A stretch of DNA of 64,000 nucleotides from the NCBI GenBank assembly GCA_029552545.1, contig JAKPDO010000050.1:1-64000 (forward strand), in the 5' to 3' direction. The position numbers and the translations under genes were made by a program. Below the pieces are notes generated by a model that searched no databases, was not told the origin of the DNA, and saw nothing but the letters and a program-made list of their open reading frames with translations. Every line of letters starts with the position of its first letter. Position 1 is the first letter of the stretch. This stretch comes from Planctomycetota bacterium. Lineage in GTDB: Bacteria > Planctomycetota > Phycisphaerae > Sedimentisphaerales > Anaerohalosphaeraceae. Below, in pieces: positions 35,302 through 43,712 of this stretch.

Positions 35302-35336
35302 AAAAAGGGCGGCTTTGTAAGCCGCCCTTTTTGTTT
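35302..35336. terminator. Bidirectional intrinsic terminator
   Basis: A perfect 14-bp stem, AAAAAGGGCGGCTT (35302-35315) with AAGCCGCCCTTTTT (35319-35332), and 3-base loop TGT. A and T runs flank both sides, so it can serve the flotillin gene and the convergent lipoprotein gene. Confidence 0.9.
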
Positions 35337-35367
35337 TGATGGAGATGACCACCTTCGGCAAAAGTTC

Positions 35368-35805
35368 TTAAAATCCATATACCGCCCGGAGCTGCTCTTC
35401 CGTCGGCTTGGTGTCGTATCGTTCGCCTTTAGGACCGTACCAGGAATCCCCTTCCTTTCGAAGAATAACAGATGTTTTGGAGCCGTTGCTGTTGGTAATC
35501 CAGACGGTTTCGGTGCTTCCTGTTGGAGCCGGCTGGTTAACAGGTTGGGAATAGACTTCCTGCTGACGCTGCTGTTCGGCTTTCTTTTTGTCGGATTGCG
35601 CACCGATTACATAACCGGCTCCGGCTCCGACCGCAGCGCCGATGAGTGTTCCCTCTGTATCCCGCCCGATGGCCTGGCCGACACCTGCGCCTATAGCCCC
35701 GCCGATGAGAGCATCGGTCTGGGCGTCGCTTTCACAGCCGACTGTCAGAATAAGGGTCGCCGAAAGCGCGAATACCAATCCTGTCAAAAAAAACGCTTTT
35801 CCCAT
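35368..35805 (-). CDS. Glycine-zipper lipoprotein
   Basis: 145-residue outer-envelope lipoprotein. The signal peptide ends in lipobox LTVGC (Cys24). Residues 30-70 form a glycine-zipper 2TM motif (ALIGGAIGAGVGQAIG, GTLIGAAVGAGAGYVIG). A Gln/Lys-rich linker and a soluble C-terminal domain follow (ETVWITNSNGSKTSVIL...GDSWYGPKGERY). AAGGAG precedes the start. The function is unknown. Confidence 0.8.
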   Translation of the reverse strand: MGKAFFLTGLVFALSATLILTVGCESDAQTDALIGGAIGAGVGQAIGRDTEGTLIGAAVGAGAGYVIGAQSDKKKAEQQRQQEVYSQPVNQPAPTGSTETVWITNSNGSKTSVILRKEGDSWYGPKGERYDTKPTEEQLRAVYGF

Positions 35806-35948
35806 CTTTTTCTCCTTGAATTGTCATTTGTTTCTCTTTTTTTCTACAGGACAAGAAACCAACCAGTTCTTTCCTTGTTTTTTAAAGGATTTCCGGCTAT
35901 TATCATCGACATTTCAGCCATTTTAACTGTAAGAAAAGGGGTGTTCAA

Positions 35949-36746
35949 ATGGAATCAACGCTGATTATCCATGGTGCAGCGGGGCGGATGGGCAAACGTC
36001 TGATTGCCTTGGCGCTCGAGTCCGGCTTCTGGAAATTAGTTGGAGCGGTGGACCATCCGGAGCATCCGGATATCGGCAAGGATGCGGGGTTGCTGGCTGG
36101 ATGCGGGAATACAGGGGTAGTTTTGTCCGGCAGACTGGAGAAAAAGGCGGATGTATTGATTGATTTTTCATTGCCGTCTGCGGCGGGCGACACCATTGCC
36201 TTTTGCCAGAAAACCAAAACGGCTTTGGTGATGGGAACAACCGGTCTTGCCGATGCACATTTTGACCTGCTTCAAAAGGCCGGCCGGACAATCCCGATTG
36301 TCCAGGCAACCAATATGAGTTTGGGAATGAACCTGCTGTTCAGTCTGGTTGGGCGAGTGGCCAAAAGTTTGGGGGAAGACTACGATATCGAGATTGTCGA
36401 GGCACATCATCGACATAAAAAAGACGCACCCAGTGGTTCGGCTTTGTCCTTGGCCCAATCTATTTGCGAGCAGACAGGTCGAAAATATCCGGATGTGCTG
36501 GTCCACGGGCGAGAAGGCAAAGAGGCCCTGCGTCAAAAGGGGACGATTGGGATGCATGCGATTCGGGCGGGTGATATTGTCGGCCAGCACAGTGTGATTT
36601 ACAGCACACAGGGCGAAACGGTTACGCTTTCGCACTCCGCTCATAGTCGGGATACGTTTGCGCGAGGGGCCTTGAGTGCGGCTCGGTGGCTTTTGGGGAA
36701 GGCCCCGGGGCTTTATTCGATGCAGGATGTTTTGGGACTTCGATGA
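35949..36746 (+). CDS. dapB: 4-hydroxy-tetrahydrodipicolinate reductase
   Basis: 265-residue NAD(P)H-dependent enzyme of lysine/diaminopimelate synthesis. The Rossmann motif is GAAGRMGK near residue 9; MGTTG follows, and the catalytic/substrate motif is EAHHRHKKDAPSGSAL. The length is normal. AAGGGG precedes ATG 35949. Diaminopimelate synthesis indicates peptidoglycan. Confidence 0.96.
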   Translation: MESTLIIHGAAGRMGKRLIALALESGFWKLVGAVDHPEHPDIGKDAGLLAGCGNTGVVLSGRLEKKADVLIDFSLPSAAGDTIAFCQKTKTALVMGTTGLADAHFDLLQKAGRTIPIVQATNMSLGMNLLFSLVGRVAKSLGEDYDIEIVEAHHRHKKDAPSGSALSLAQSICEQTGRKYPDVLVHGREGKEALRQKGTIGMHAIRAGDIVGQHSVIYSTQGETVTLSHSAHSRDTFARGALSAARWLLGKAPGLYSMQDVLGLR

Positions 36747-36752
36747 GCCGTC

Positions 36753-36781
36753 TTGCAGAACGGCTGGGTTTTGGATACAAT
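36753..36781 (+). promoter_or_regulatory. Promoter of the bTHX gene
   Basis: TTGCAG (36753-36758), 17-base spacer, TACAAT (36776-36781). The predicted start near 36788 gives a 50-base leader. Confidence 0.5.
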
Positions 36782-36838
36782 AACGGCCCTTTATGATGAC
36801 TTTCAGACAGGACAATCAGGAATAGAAAGGAAGTTTTC

Positions 36839-36991
36839 ATGGGAAAAGGGGATAAGAGAACCAAACGCGGCAAACTGTGGAGAGGGACCTACGGCAAGAT
36901 GCGTCGTCCGGCCGGCAGAGAGAAGAAAGATCGGATTTTCCCGCCGATGCCGCAGCCGGCGGAGCAGGGAACCGGCTCTGAAAGCAAATAG
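36839..36991 (+). CDS. Small ribosomal subunit protein bTHX
   Basis: 50-residue, highly basic protein beginning [20 protein letters not shown], which is the bTHX (Thx) signature. In Thermus this peptide binds 16S rRNA in the head of the 30S subunit. After the conserved 25 residues the tail (about 26-50) is longer than in Thermus and less basic ([12 protein letters not shown]). AAGGAAG lies 6 bases before ATG 36839. It has its own promoter and terminator, between dapB and nspC. Confidence 0.88.
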   Translation: MGKGDKRTKRGKLWRGTYGKMRRPAGREKKDRIFPPMPQPAEQGTGSESK

Positions 36992-37018
36992 TGCCGTCCG
37001 TCAGCAGTCAACTTACCG

Positions 37019-37059
37019 CCGCAGAAAAGGGAGCCCCTCTGTTCTGCGGCTTCTTTTTT
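37019..37059 (+). terminator. Terminator after bTHX
   Basis: CCGCAGAA (37019-37026) pairs with TTCTGCGG (37042-37049), followed by CTTCTTTTTT. It lies 28 bases after the bTHX stop and just before the nspC start. Confidence 0.75.
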
Positions 37060-37075
37060 CAGAAAGGCGGATGAA

Positions 37076-38215
37076 ATGGACCCGGCACGGGTACAAACAC
37101 CCTGTTATGTGATTGATTTGGGGCGGCTGAAAAAGAATCTGGTTCTGCTCGGACAGGTGCAGCAGGAAACAGGGTGTCGGATTCTGCTGGCCTTAAAGGG
37201 ATTTGCCGCCTGGAGCACGTTTGACTTGTGTCGGCAGTATCTGTCCGGGGCGGCGGCCAGCTCCCTGCACGAGGCCAAACTGGCGGCGGAGTATTTCCGC
37301 AAAGAAGTGCATTTGTGCGCTCCGGCCTATCGGGATGATGAGATGCCCGAGTACCTGCGAATCGTTGACCATATTGTTTTTAATTCCCACACCCAGTGGA
37401 ATCGTTTTCGGAATAGTATTCAGCAAGCCCCCCGTCCGATTGCCTGCGGCCTCCGCGTCAACCCGATGCATTCAGAGGTGAAGACCCGCATTTATGACCC
37501 GTGTGCGCCCGGCTCCCGGCTGGGGATTCCGCCGGAGCAGTTTCGCTCGGAGGAGCTGGACGGCATCAGCGGTCTTCATTTTCATACGCTTTGCGAGCTG
37601 AACGCCGATTCGCTGGTGCGGACGCTGGCGGCTGTCGAAAAGCATTTCGGCACGGTTATCCGGCGAATGAAGTGGATGAATTTCGGCGGAGGACACCACA
37701 TCACACGGCCGGATTATGATGTGGACCTTTTGTGCCGAACCATTCGGGATTTTTGGCAGCGGTATCCGAATCTGGAGGCGATTTATCTGGAGCCGGGGGA
37801 GGCCATCGCCCTGCATACCGGTTTTCTAATTGCGAGTGTGCTGGATATTGTGCACAACCAGATGGACATTGCGATTTTGGATACATCGGCTTCGGCCCAC
37901 ATGCCGGATGTGCTGGAGATGCCGTATCGGCCGGTCATCACCGGAGCGGGTCTGCCGGGGGAAAAGACCTATACCTATCGGCTGGCCGGGCCGACTTGTC
38001 TGGCGGGGGATGTTATCGGCGATTATTCGTTTGATAGGCCGCTTCAGGTCGGCGACCGACTGATTTTTCACGATATGGCTCACTATACGATGGTGAAGAA
38101 TACGATGTTTAACGGCATCAACCTGCCGGACATTGTCCTTTACGACCCGCAGCAGGACCGCTACATCCTTCAGCGGCGGTTCACCTATGAGGATTTTAAA
38201 TCCCGCCTGTCCTGA
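37076..38215 (+). CDS. nspC: Carboxynorspermidine decarboxylase
   Basis: 379-residue PLP decarboxylase of the alanine-racemase fold that makes norspermidine or spermidine from the carboxy form in the aspartate-semialdehyde polyamine route. PLP Lys41 is in LLALKGFAAWS. HFHTLCE, FGGGHHITRPDYD, the phosphate-binding YLEPGEA and the C-terminal active site GPTCLAGDVIGDY are all present. The partner carboxyspermidine dehydrogenase is not in the window. It begins right after the bTHX terminator. Confidence 0.93.
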   Translation: MDPARVQTPCYVIDLGRLKKNLVLLGQVQQETGCRILLALKGFAAWSTFDLCRQYLSGAAASSLHEAKLAAEYFRKEVHLCAPAYRDDEMPEYLRIVDHIVFNSHTQWNRFRNSIQQAPRPIACGLRVNPMHSEVKTRIYDPCAPGSRLGIPPEQFRSEELDGISGLHFHTLCELNADSLVRTLAAVEKHFGTVIRRMKWMNFGGGHHITRPDYDVDLLCRTIRDFWQRYPNLEAIYLEPGEAIALHTGFLIASVLDIVHNQMDIAILDTSASAHMPDVLEMPYRPVITGAGLPGEKTYTYRLAGPTCLAGDVIGDYSFDRPLQVGDRLIFHDMAHYTMVKNTMFNGINLPDIVLYDPQQDRYILQRRFTYEDFKSRLS

Positions 38216-38265
38216 ATTCGGCAGGGTTGTTTGCACAAGGGGGCGGTGAGAAATAGAAAGATTTT

Positions 38266-38294
38266 TTGTATTTTTTCTATAAACTGGTTATAAT
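38266..38294 (+). promoter_or_regulatory. Promoter of the dockerin-like secreted protein
   Basis: TTGTAT (38266-38271), 17-base spacer, perfect TATAAT (38289-38294). The predicted start is near 38301, with AAGGAG in the 32-base leader. Confidence 0.6.
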
Positions 38295-38332
38295 AGCAGG
38301 TGCTTTTGTGGAGGATTTTAAGGAGAACTCTG

Positions 38333-39625
38333 ATGAAAGTACCTGCCTGTTATTTTGCCCTTTTGGTTTCCTTTTCTATGGCCAATCCTGCAGACTTGAA
38401 TTCTGACTACACCGTAGATTTGCAGGATTTTGTTCTTTTTGCTCGGTGCTGGCAGACGCAGACCGGACATCCTGCGTATAACAGTTTGTGCGACCTTGCT
38501 CAGCCGAAGAATGAGGTTATTGATGTCAATGATTTGCTGGTGTGGGCGGAAAATTGGCTTTGGCATGCAATACGGCTGGATATTTATTCCAACGGCTGGG
38601 GGTATTACTGCACTACCAAATGGCTGGAGGGGGAGGGGACCTGGACGATTCAGTTTACCGATCCCCTCTATAAACCCGGTTATGACGGCCGGCATTACGC
38701 CTATGCCGTTCATCCGGGTGATTTTACGGAGGTTTTTACATTTTTGGCCAAGGAGATTCCTATTCCTCCGGGGACTCCCAAAAAGTATAGAGCTGACGTG
38801 ACTGTAGATTTGGATCCGATAGACCCGAACCGGTTCAATGGGACGATTTTTTTAACACAGCCTTATTTTGCAGATGCGTATCTGGCCGATACGGACGTGG
38901 CGGTAATAGACCCGAATTCGATGGGGATGATTGCTTCGTTTCGGACCGATTCTCAAGGCCGCTTTTCCATCCAAATAGAGCCGGGCGTCTATTTGTTCGT
39001 GTTTCCCGAAGGTTCACAGCAGCATATCGAAGAGGCCGCCGTTTTTGGGACATATCGCGACTTTTTGTACCCGGCGATGAATATTATGCTCAAACCGAAC
39101 ATTTATTTGTATCCCCCGGAGGCGATGCAGCTGGAGGTTCAACTTGCTTTTCCAGCCGGCGGAGGCGTGACCGTTTCTATTCCGGAGTATGCAGAAGGCT
39201 GGAACATTACCGCAGAGCCGAATGGATTGCTCGACGGCGTTTTCCGGTATTTGTTCTATGAGAGTGTTCAGCCGGATTACGGTCAATATGAGTCGGGCTG
39301 GGTGGTCGCTCAAGAGGATTTGGAGGCCTTTTTCCGAGCCAATCTTGCCCAGACTGGATTCATTCAGAAAGAAATCGACGATTTTGTCGAATACTGGATT
39401 CCTCGGCTGACAGGGGCTCCTTTTTATGCAATTTACCCGCAGTATAAAGAACAGCTGGATAAAATGGTGCAGCTAAGGGTTTTTCCGCCGCCGGACAATG
39501 TGATTCGTCTGATTTATGCAATCCGAGGCCTTTCCGGAAACCAGATTTGTCTGATTCCTCCCCAGATTCCTGCGTTCTCTCGTGAAGGTTTCACGGTGGT
39601 CGAATGGGGAGTTGTTCTGCAGTGA
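38333..39625 (+). CDS. Secreted protein with N-terminal dockerin-like module and KPxIYLYP domain
   Basis: 430 residues. After a short signal peptide (1-18), a dockerin-like pair of EF-hand-type loops sits at the N terminus (DLNSDYTVDLQDFVLFARCW, then VIDVNDLLVWAENWL), whereas this module is usually C-terminal. A beta-rich middle region follows, then a domain starting KPNIYLYPPE near 258 and ending LRVFPPPDNVIRLIYA. I recall this as an uncharacterised domain of secreted bacterial proteins. ATG 38333 is chosen for AAGGAG. The catalytic role, if any, is unknown. Confidence 0.65.
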   Translation: MKVPACYFALLVSFSMANPADLNSDYTVDLQDFVLFARCWQTQTGHPAYNSLCDLAQPKNEVIDVNDLLVWAENWLWHAIRLDIYSNGWGYYCTTKWLEGEGTWTIQFTDPLYKPGYDGRHYAYAVHPGDFTEVFTFLAKEIPIPPGTPKKYRADVTVDLDPIDPNRFNGTIFLTQPYFADAYLADTDVAVIDPNSMGMIASFRTDSQGRFSIQIEPGVYLFVFPEGSQQHIEEAAVFGTYRDFLYPAMNIMLKPNIYLYPPEAMQLEVQLAFPAGGGVTVSIPEYAEGWNITAEPNGLLDGVFRYLFYESVQPDYGQYESGWVVAQEDLEAFFRANLAQTGFIQKEIDDFVEYWIPRLTGAPFYAIYPQYKEQLDKMVQLRVFPPPDNVIRLIYAIRGLSGNQICLIPPQIPAFSREGFTVVEWGVVLQ

Positions 39626-40175
39626 GGATTCAAGGGAACAGATATCCCTTGCTTGTCGTAAAAAAGGAATGTCTTTACTTTATCCAGAAAGGTGTTACGA
39701 TCAAAAAAATGGGTCCAGTGATTGTGAATAACGGAATGAGCGGAAAAATGGTGGTTTGGGACGGCAAAAAGACGACCTTTCTTGTCCTGATTTTGCTTCA
39801 GGCGGGCATGTTTTGTTTTGAACCGCTCCGTGAAAAAAAGACGGCGGGGTTTGAAACGTGCTACTTATCTGCGCCGGCAAGGCCCACGACGGCTGTTGTC
39901 TCGGAACAAAGGTATCCGAGGACTACATTCTTCTCCGGGGCTCTATTCAAGACGGTATCCGTCTGGGAAGGCCGTGAGTTTTTGGGCTGTTCTGAAACAG
40001 TTTTCCGGGAATGGATTTTCACGAAATTCCCTCACACCCTGCAGACCCTCGGCTGCCAACTCACTATCTAATCTGCTTTCACCCTCTCTTTTTCCGGAAG
40101 GCGATTTTTTGTTTGCTTTCCGGCCCCTGTCTTTTTTAAAGCTGTTTTTCTTTCCTTTTTGCAGAGGGTCCGTTT
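39626..40175. other. Intergenic region, mostly unassigned
   Basis: 550 bases between the dockerin-like gene and the TPR gene. One weak open frame (39748-40071) could encode a small secreted protein. The competing frame 39818-40183 looks like a shadow. GGTATCCG is repeated (near 39912 and 39952). No RNA gene or repeat family is recognised. Confidence 0.45.
39748..40071 (+). CDS. Weakly supported small membrane/secreted protein
   Basis: An open frame of 107 residues, MVVWDGKKTTFLVLILLQAG, with a hydrophobic segment (about 9-20) that could be a signal or anchor. A soluble stretch with scattered Cys follows. GAGCGG stands 4 bases before the start. An alternative ATG is at 39736, and the frame is open back into the previous gene. 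Codon use is not decisive, and I recognise no family; it may not be a gene. Confidence 0.25.
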   Translation: MVVWDGKKTTFLVLILLQAGMFCFEPLREKKTAGFETCYLSAPARPTTAVVSEQRYPRTTFFSGALFKTVSVWEGREFLGCSETVFREWIFTKFPHTLQTLGCQLTI

Positions 40176-40637
40176 ATGAATAACAAGACATCCATTTCTT
40201 ATCAAATTGAACAGGTTCGAAAGATGCTTGAAGCCGGAAATCCGGAACAGGCGCTGGATTATCTGGACCGGCTGGATTCGAACAATCATCTGATTCAAAA
40301 TGCACGGGGGGTCTGTCTGATGCGTCTGGGCCAGGCGGACTCGGCGATCCAGATTTTGCGCGACCTGGCTTTTCGGGGGCAAATCTGTATCCCGTCGGAT
40401 ACCCCGCCCCTTTTTGCGGCCAATTATGCCACGGCGCTGCTGATGAAAGGATATAATCAGGAGGCCCTGGAGATTCTGGCTGATTTAAAACCGGCCCAGC
40501 ATCCGTATATTGCGGCCTTGTATGATGCTGTTGCAGAATGGAAACGGGGGCTTACTCTGTTTCAGAAACTGTGCTGCTGGCTGAAACTGTACCCCAAGAA
40601 GCCGATTTTTTTGCACGTTTATCCCGGCAGTCTATAA
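40176..40637 (+). CDS. Small TPR-like protein
   Basis: 153 residues with tetratricopeptide-like helical pairs (MLEAGNPEQALDYLDRL, GVCLMRLGQADSAIQIL, ATALLMKGYNQEALEIL). No signal peptide is seen. It is probably a cytoplasmic adaptor; partners are unknown. AGAGGG precedes ATG 40176. It leads a cluster with the DUF502 and CaCA genes, separated by 60 bases and then overlapping. Confidence 0.65.
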   Translation: MNNKTSISYQIEQVRKMLEAGNPEQALDYLDRLDSNNHLIQNARGVCLMRLGQADSAIQILRDLAFRGQICIPSDTPPLFAANYATALLMKGYNQEALEILADLKPAQHPYIAALYDAVAEWKRGLTLFQKLCCWLKLYPKKPIFLHVYPGSL

Positions 40638-40697
40638 TGGGCCGGAAAGGCTGTAAATTGCACGTTGTCGCAGCATTTAGGTCGGAAGGATAAGCGA

Positions 40698-41378
40698 ATG
40701 AAAGGTTTCTTTCAATTTCATGTTCGAAGGTGTATTTTGACAGGTCTGCTGACGGTTCTGCCGCTGCTGATTACCCTGTTGGTTTTTCAGTTTCTGATAC
40801 GGATTATACGGAATCTGTTTGCTCCCGTTCTGGTTCATTTTTTCCCGGACACGCCGATTTGGCTGAAGTACGGGATTACTTTTGCGGCGGTTCTTCTTTT
40901 TCTGTATTTCCTCGGGCTGCTGACCGGTCATTTTCTGGGGCGTTGGTTTTGGACCCGGTTTGAGTCGATTTTGCTGAAAATCCCGCTGCTGCGAAGCATC
41001 TACAGTGCTTCCAGAGAGGTTGTGATGATGTTCTCCAACCCGGAGAAAAAGGGGTATCGGGAAGTAGTTCTGGTGGAGTTTCCGCGGCCTGGAATGAAGG
41101 CCGTCGGGTTCATCACCGGCACAGTGAACGATGAACAGGGGAAACTGTACTATAAAGTCTTCATTCCGACGACGCCGAATCCCACGAGCGGATTTCTCGA
41201 AATCGTTGAGGCGAGGCAGCTGACCTCGTCGAATCTGACGGTGGAGGAAGGGATCCAGATTATCATGTCCGGCGGGATTCTCGGGCCCCAGAAAATGGTT
41301 TTGCATGCCTCTATGGAGTCTTCCGATTCTGTTGGGATATCCAACTCGCAGCGGGCTCCGGAAAGGAGTGTGTCATGA
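40698..41378 (+). CDS. DUF502 family membrane protein
   Basis: 226 residues. Two N-terminal membrane helices (about 12-34 and 52-78) are followed by the DUF502 soluble part (IPLLRSIYSASREVVMMF, VLVEFPRPGMKAVGFITG, YYKVFIPTTPNPTSGFLEIV). The family is widespread, its function unknown, and it is sometimes linked to envelope processes. GGAAGG precedes ATG 40698. It overlaps the next gene as ATGA. Confidence 0.9.
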   Translation: MKGFFQFHVRRCILTGLLTVLPLLITLLVFQFLIRIIRNLFAPVLVHFFPDTPIWLKYGITFAAVLLFLYFLGLLTGHFLGRWFWTRFESILLKIPLLRSIYSASREVVMMFSNPEKKGYREVVLVEFPRPGMKAVGFITGTVNDEQGKLYYKVFIPTTPNPTSGFLEIVEARQLTSSNLTVEEGIQIIMSGGILGPQKMVLHASMESSDSVGISNSQRAPERSVS

Positions 41379-42313
41379 CTTTTCTTCTGATAGCGGCAGG
41401 GCTTATGCTGCTGTATTTTGGAGCGGAGTGGCTGGTGAAGGGAGCGGCCGCGACGGCGGTTCGTTTGGGAGTGACGCCGCTGGCGATTGGACTGACGGTC
41501 GTGGCGTTTGGAACCAGCGCACCGGAGCTGACGGTGAGCACCCATGCCGCCCTGAAGGGATTGGGGGATATTGCCGTAACCAATGTGGTCGGTTCCAATA
41601 TCTTTAATATTGCGTTCATTCTGGGGCTTGCCGCGGCCATCCGCCCGATTCGCGTCACCAGGCAGCTGATTCGCTGGGATGTGCCGGTGATGATAGCTGT
41701 GTCGGTTCTTTGCCTTGTGCTGCTTCTGGACCGGCATCTGTCCCGGCCGGAAGGGCTGCTGCTCGTTGCAGGGATCACGGCGTATACGATTTGGACGTTC
41801 CGTCAGGCCAAACGGGAACCGGATTTGTTGGGGTTGGGGGAGGTGCCCAAACAGAGCGGTGCCTCGTCAGGACTTTGGGTTCCAGCGGGACTGGTGGTTC
41901 TGGGACTGGTGCTGCTGGTGCTGGGGTCCAAGCTGCTGATTGCCGGAGCTCTTCAGCTGGCTCGAAGTTACGGGATTTCTGAAGCCGTCATCGGATTGAC
42001 GATTGTCAGCGCCGGGACGAGTCTGCCGGAGCTGGCCACGTCGGTCGTGGCGGCCGTTCGCAAACAAGCGGATATTTCCATCGGCAATATTGTGGGGTCC
42101 AACATCTTCAACCTGTTGGGGATATTGGGAATCTCGTCGCTGGTGCGCCCCTATTCTTCACCGGAACTGACTGTTTGGGATTTGGCAATGATGCTCGGAA
42201 CAGCCCTTCTGCTGCTTCCTCTCCTGCGGAGCGGTTTCGTTTTGAGCCGCAAGGAAGGGCTCTTCTTTCTGGTTTTGTATGGGGCTTATTTATGGCATCT
42301 GTGGCCGCAATAG
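41375..42313 (+). CDS. CaCA-family sodium/calcium antiporter-like protein
   Basis: 312-residue membrane protein with two inverted repeats. GTSAPELTVS and NVVGSNIFNIAF lie in the first half; GTSLPELATS and NIVGSNIFNLLG lie in the second. These are the alpha-repeats of the K+-dependent/YrbG-like CaCA exchangers. About ten helices are present. It is co-transcribed with the DUF502 gene and converges with the Bax-inhibitor-like gene. Confidence 0.92.
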   Translation: MTFLLIAAGLMLLYFGAEWLVKGAAATAVRLGVTPLAIGLTVVAFGTSAPELTVSTHAALKGLGDIAVTNVVGSNIFNIAFILGLAAAIRPIRVTRQLIRWDVPVMIAVSVLCLVLLLDRHLSRPEGLLLVAGITAYTIWTFRQAKREPDLLGLGEVPKQSGASSGLWVPAGLVVLGLVLLVLGSKLLIAGALQLARSYGISEAVIGLTIVSAGTSLPELATSVVAAVRKQADISIGNIVGSNIFNLLGILGISSLVRPYSSPELTVWDLAMMLGTALLLLPLLRSGFVLSRKEGLFFLVLYGAYLWHLWPQ

Positions 42314-42322
42314 GCAGAAGAA

Positions 42323-43066
42323 TCAGCGTCGGCTTTGCTGGAGTTTGGCCAGCAGCCGGAGGATTTCCAGATAGAGCCAAACGAGCGTAACCAGCAGTCC
42401 GAAGGCGGCGTACCATTCCATATATTTGGGGACACCCGCAGCGGCCCCGTTTTCGATAAAGTCAAAGTCCAGCACCAGATTCAGGGCGGCAATGATGACG
42501 ATAAAGACGCTGAAGGCAATGCCGAGCGGCCCGCTGCTGTGAAGCAGCGGAACATTCAGGCCGAAGAACCCCAGAATCAGTGCGATGAAATAGAACAGGC
42601 AGATTCCGCCTGTGGCGGCAACGATGCCGAGTTTGAAGTTTTCCGACGGCTTAATCAGCCGGGAGGTGTAGGCAACCAGCAGGGCGGCCAGCGTGCCGAA
42701 GGTCAGAAAAACGGCCTGAAAGACGATGCCGGGGAACTGCTGTTCAAAGGCCGCCGACACACCCCCCAAAAGCAGCCCTTCTGCGACGGCGTATAGCGGG
42801 GCCGTAACCGGGGCTGCGGTCTTTTTGAAGATGGTAATCAGGGCCAGAACGAAGCCGCCGACAAGGCCGCCCAGCAGATAAGGAGCGAAATTGCCGCCGG
42901 TGGAAAAGACATACCAGGTCCACGAGGCCGAGACCGTTACCAGCCCCAGCAGGACGGCGGTGCGGTTCACGGTGCCCTGAAGGGTCATTGTCTTTCCGGC
43001 GGAGTCGTAATAGGGAATGGCCTCAAAGACCTGGTCATTGAGGGCCGGGTTGGCTGTCCGCATCAT
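42323..43066 (-). CDS. Bax inhibitor-1/YccA-like membrane protein
   Basis: 247-residue protein with a hydrophilic N-terminal segment (about 1-32, ANPALNDQVF) and seven membrane helices. It resembles the BaxI_1 family (YccA/YbhL-like), with APLYAVAEGLLLGGVSAAFE and LVLDFDFIE. Members act as calcium-leak channels or protease modulators; the exact role is unknown here. AAGGAG precedes ATG 43066. It is apparently monocistronic. Confidence 0.9.
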   Translation of the reverse strand: MMRTANPALNDQVFEAIPYYDSAGKTMTLQGTVNRTAVLLGLVTVSASWTWYVFSTGGNFAPYLLGGLVGGFVLALITIFKKTAAPVTAPLYAVAEGLLLGGVSAAFEQQFPGIVFQAVFLTFGTLAALLVAYTSRLIKPSENFKLGIVAATGGICLFYFIALILGFFGLNVPLLHSSGPLGIAFSVFIVIIAALNLVLDFDFIENGAAAGVPKYMEWYAAFGLLVTLVWLYLEILRLLAKLQQSRR

Positions 43067-43226
43067 AAAAAGCTCCTTTCTTCTATTAAAGACAAATGTT
43101 CAGGATTATTATATCTGACTGAATTGTCCGGTCAATCCGGCAGAAGTTTTACGCTCGGGTGCGGCGGAAGGTTCAGCCGTCCCTGAAAAGGCCGAAGACG
43201 GAAGTTCAGAACGAAAGGAAATCCGG

Positions 43227-43712
43227 ATGAGCTCCCAACCGCTGGCCGACGGACTGATGGTGATTCATTTCCTCTGGGTGCTGTTTATGGTCTGGGGGAT
43301 TGTCCGGACAATCGATGCGGCGGCCGCGGTGATGGTCTGCCGGCATCCGCCCCTTCGGGCCCGGCGGTTTCTGGAACGGTGGATTTTCCGCACGGTTCAT
43401 CTGGCGGGGATTTTGTTTACAGGGGTCCTGGCCATTCTGGGCCGGTATTGTCCGCTGACGATATGGGAATATCAGCTGCGCCGCGGCGGCCGGCCGTTTG
43501 CGGAACCGCCTGAATCGTTTCTGCTGGTATGGGTTGAGCGGCTGCTGTATCCGGATGTGCCGCCGGCGCTGCTGGAGGCCGTTTCGGCCCTGGCGGCTCT
43601 GTTTACACTGGGGGTCTATGCCGTGCGTCCTCCGGCCAAGGTCCGACAGGCCCTGAGCGTTCTTTTGCGACGCCTGACGAACCGTCAGGGTTCAAGGGCC
43701 AGGAGACCCTGA
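43227..43712 (+). CDS. DUF2784 membrane protein
   Basis: 161 residues with about four hydrophobic helices. It matches the DUF2784 pattern: DGLMVIHFLWVLFMVWG, RTVHLAGIL, and GRYCPLTIWEYQLRR in the loop. The function is unknown. Its last 28 bases overlap the 3' end of the GH43-like gene on the other strand. Confidence 0.85.
   Translation: MSSQPLADGLMVIHFLWVLFMVWGIVRTIDAAAAVMVCRHPPLRARRFLERWIFRTVHLAGILFTGVLAILGRYCPLTIWEYQLRRGGRPFAEPPESFLLVWVERLLYPDVPPALLEAVSALAALFTLGVYAVRPPAKVRQALSVLLRRLTNRQGSRARRP

Noticed and set aside
39818..40183. 121-residue Arg/Ser-rich frame
   Set aside because: It starts with TTG, lacks a ribosome site, overlaps the start of the TPR gene and resembles no known protein.
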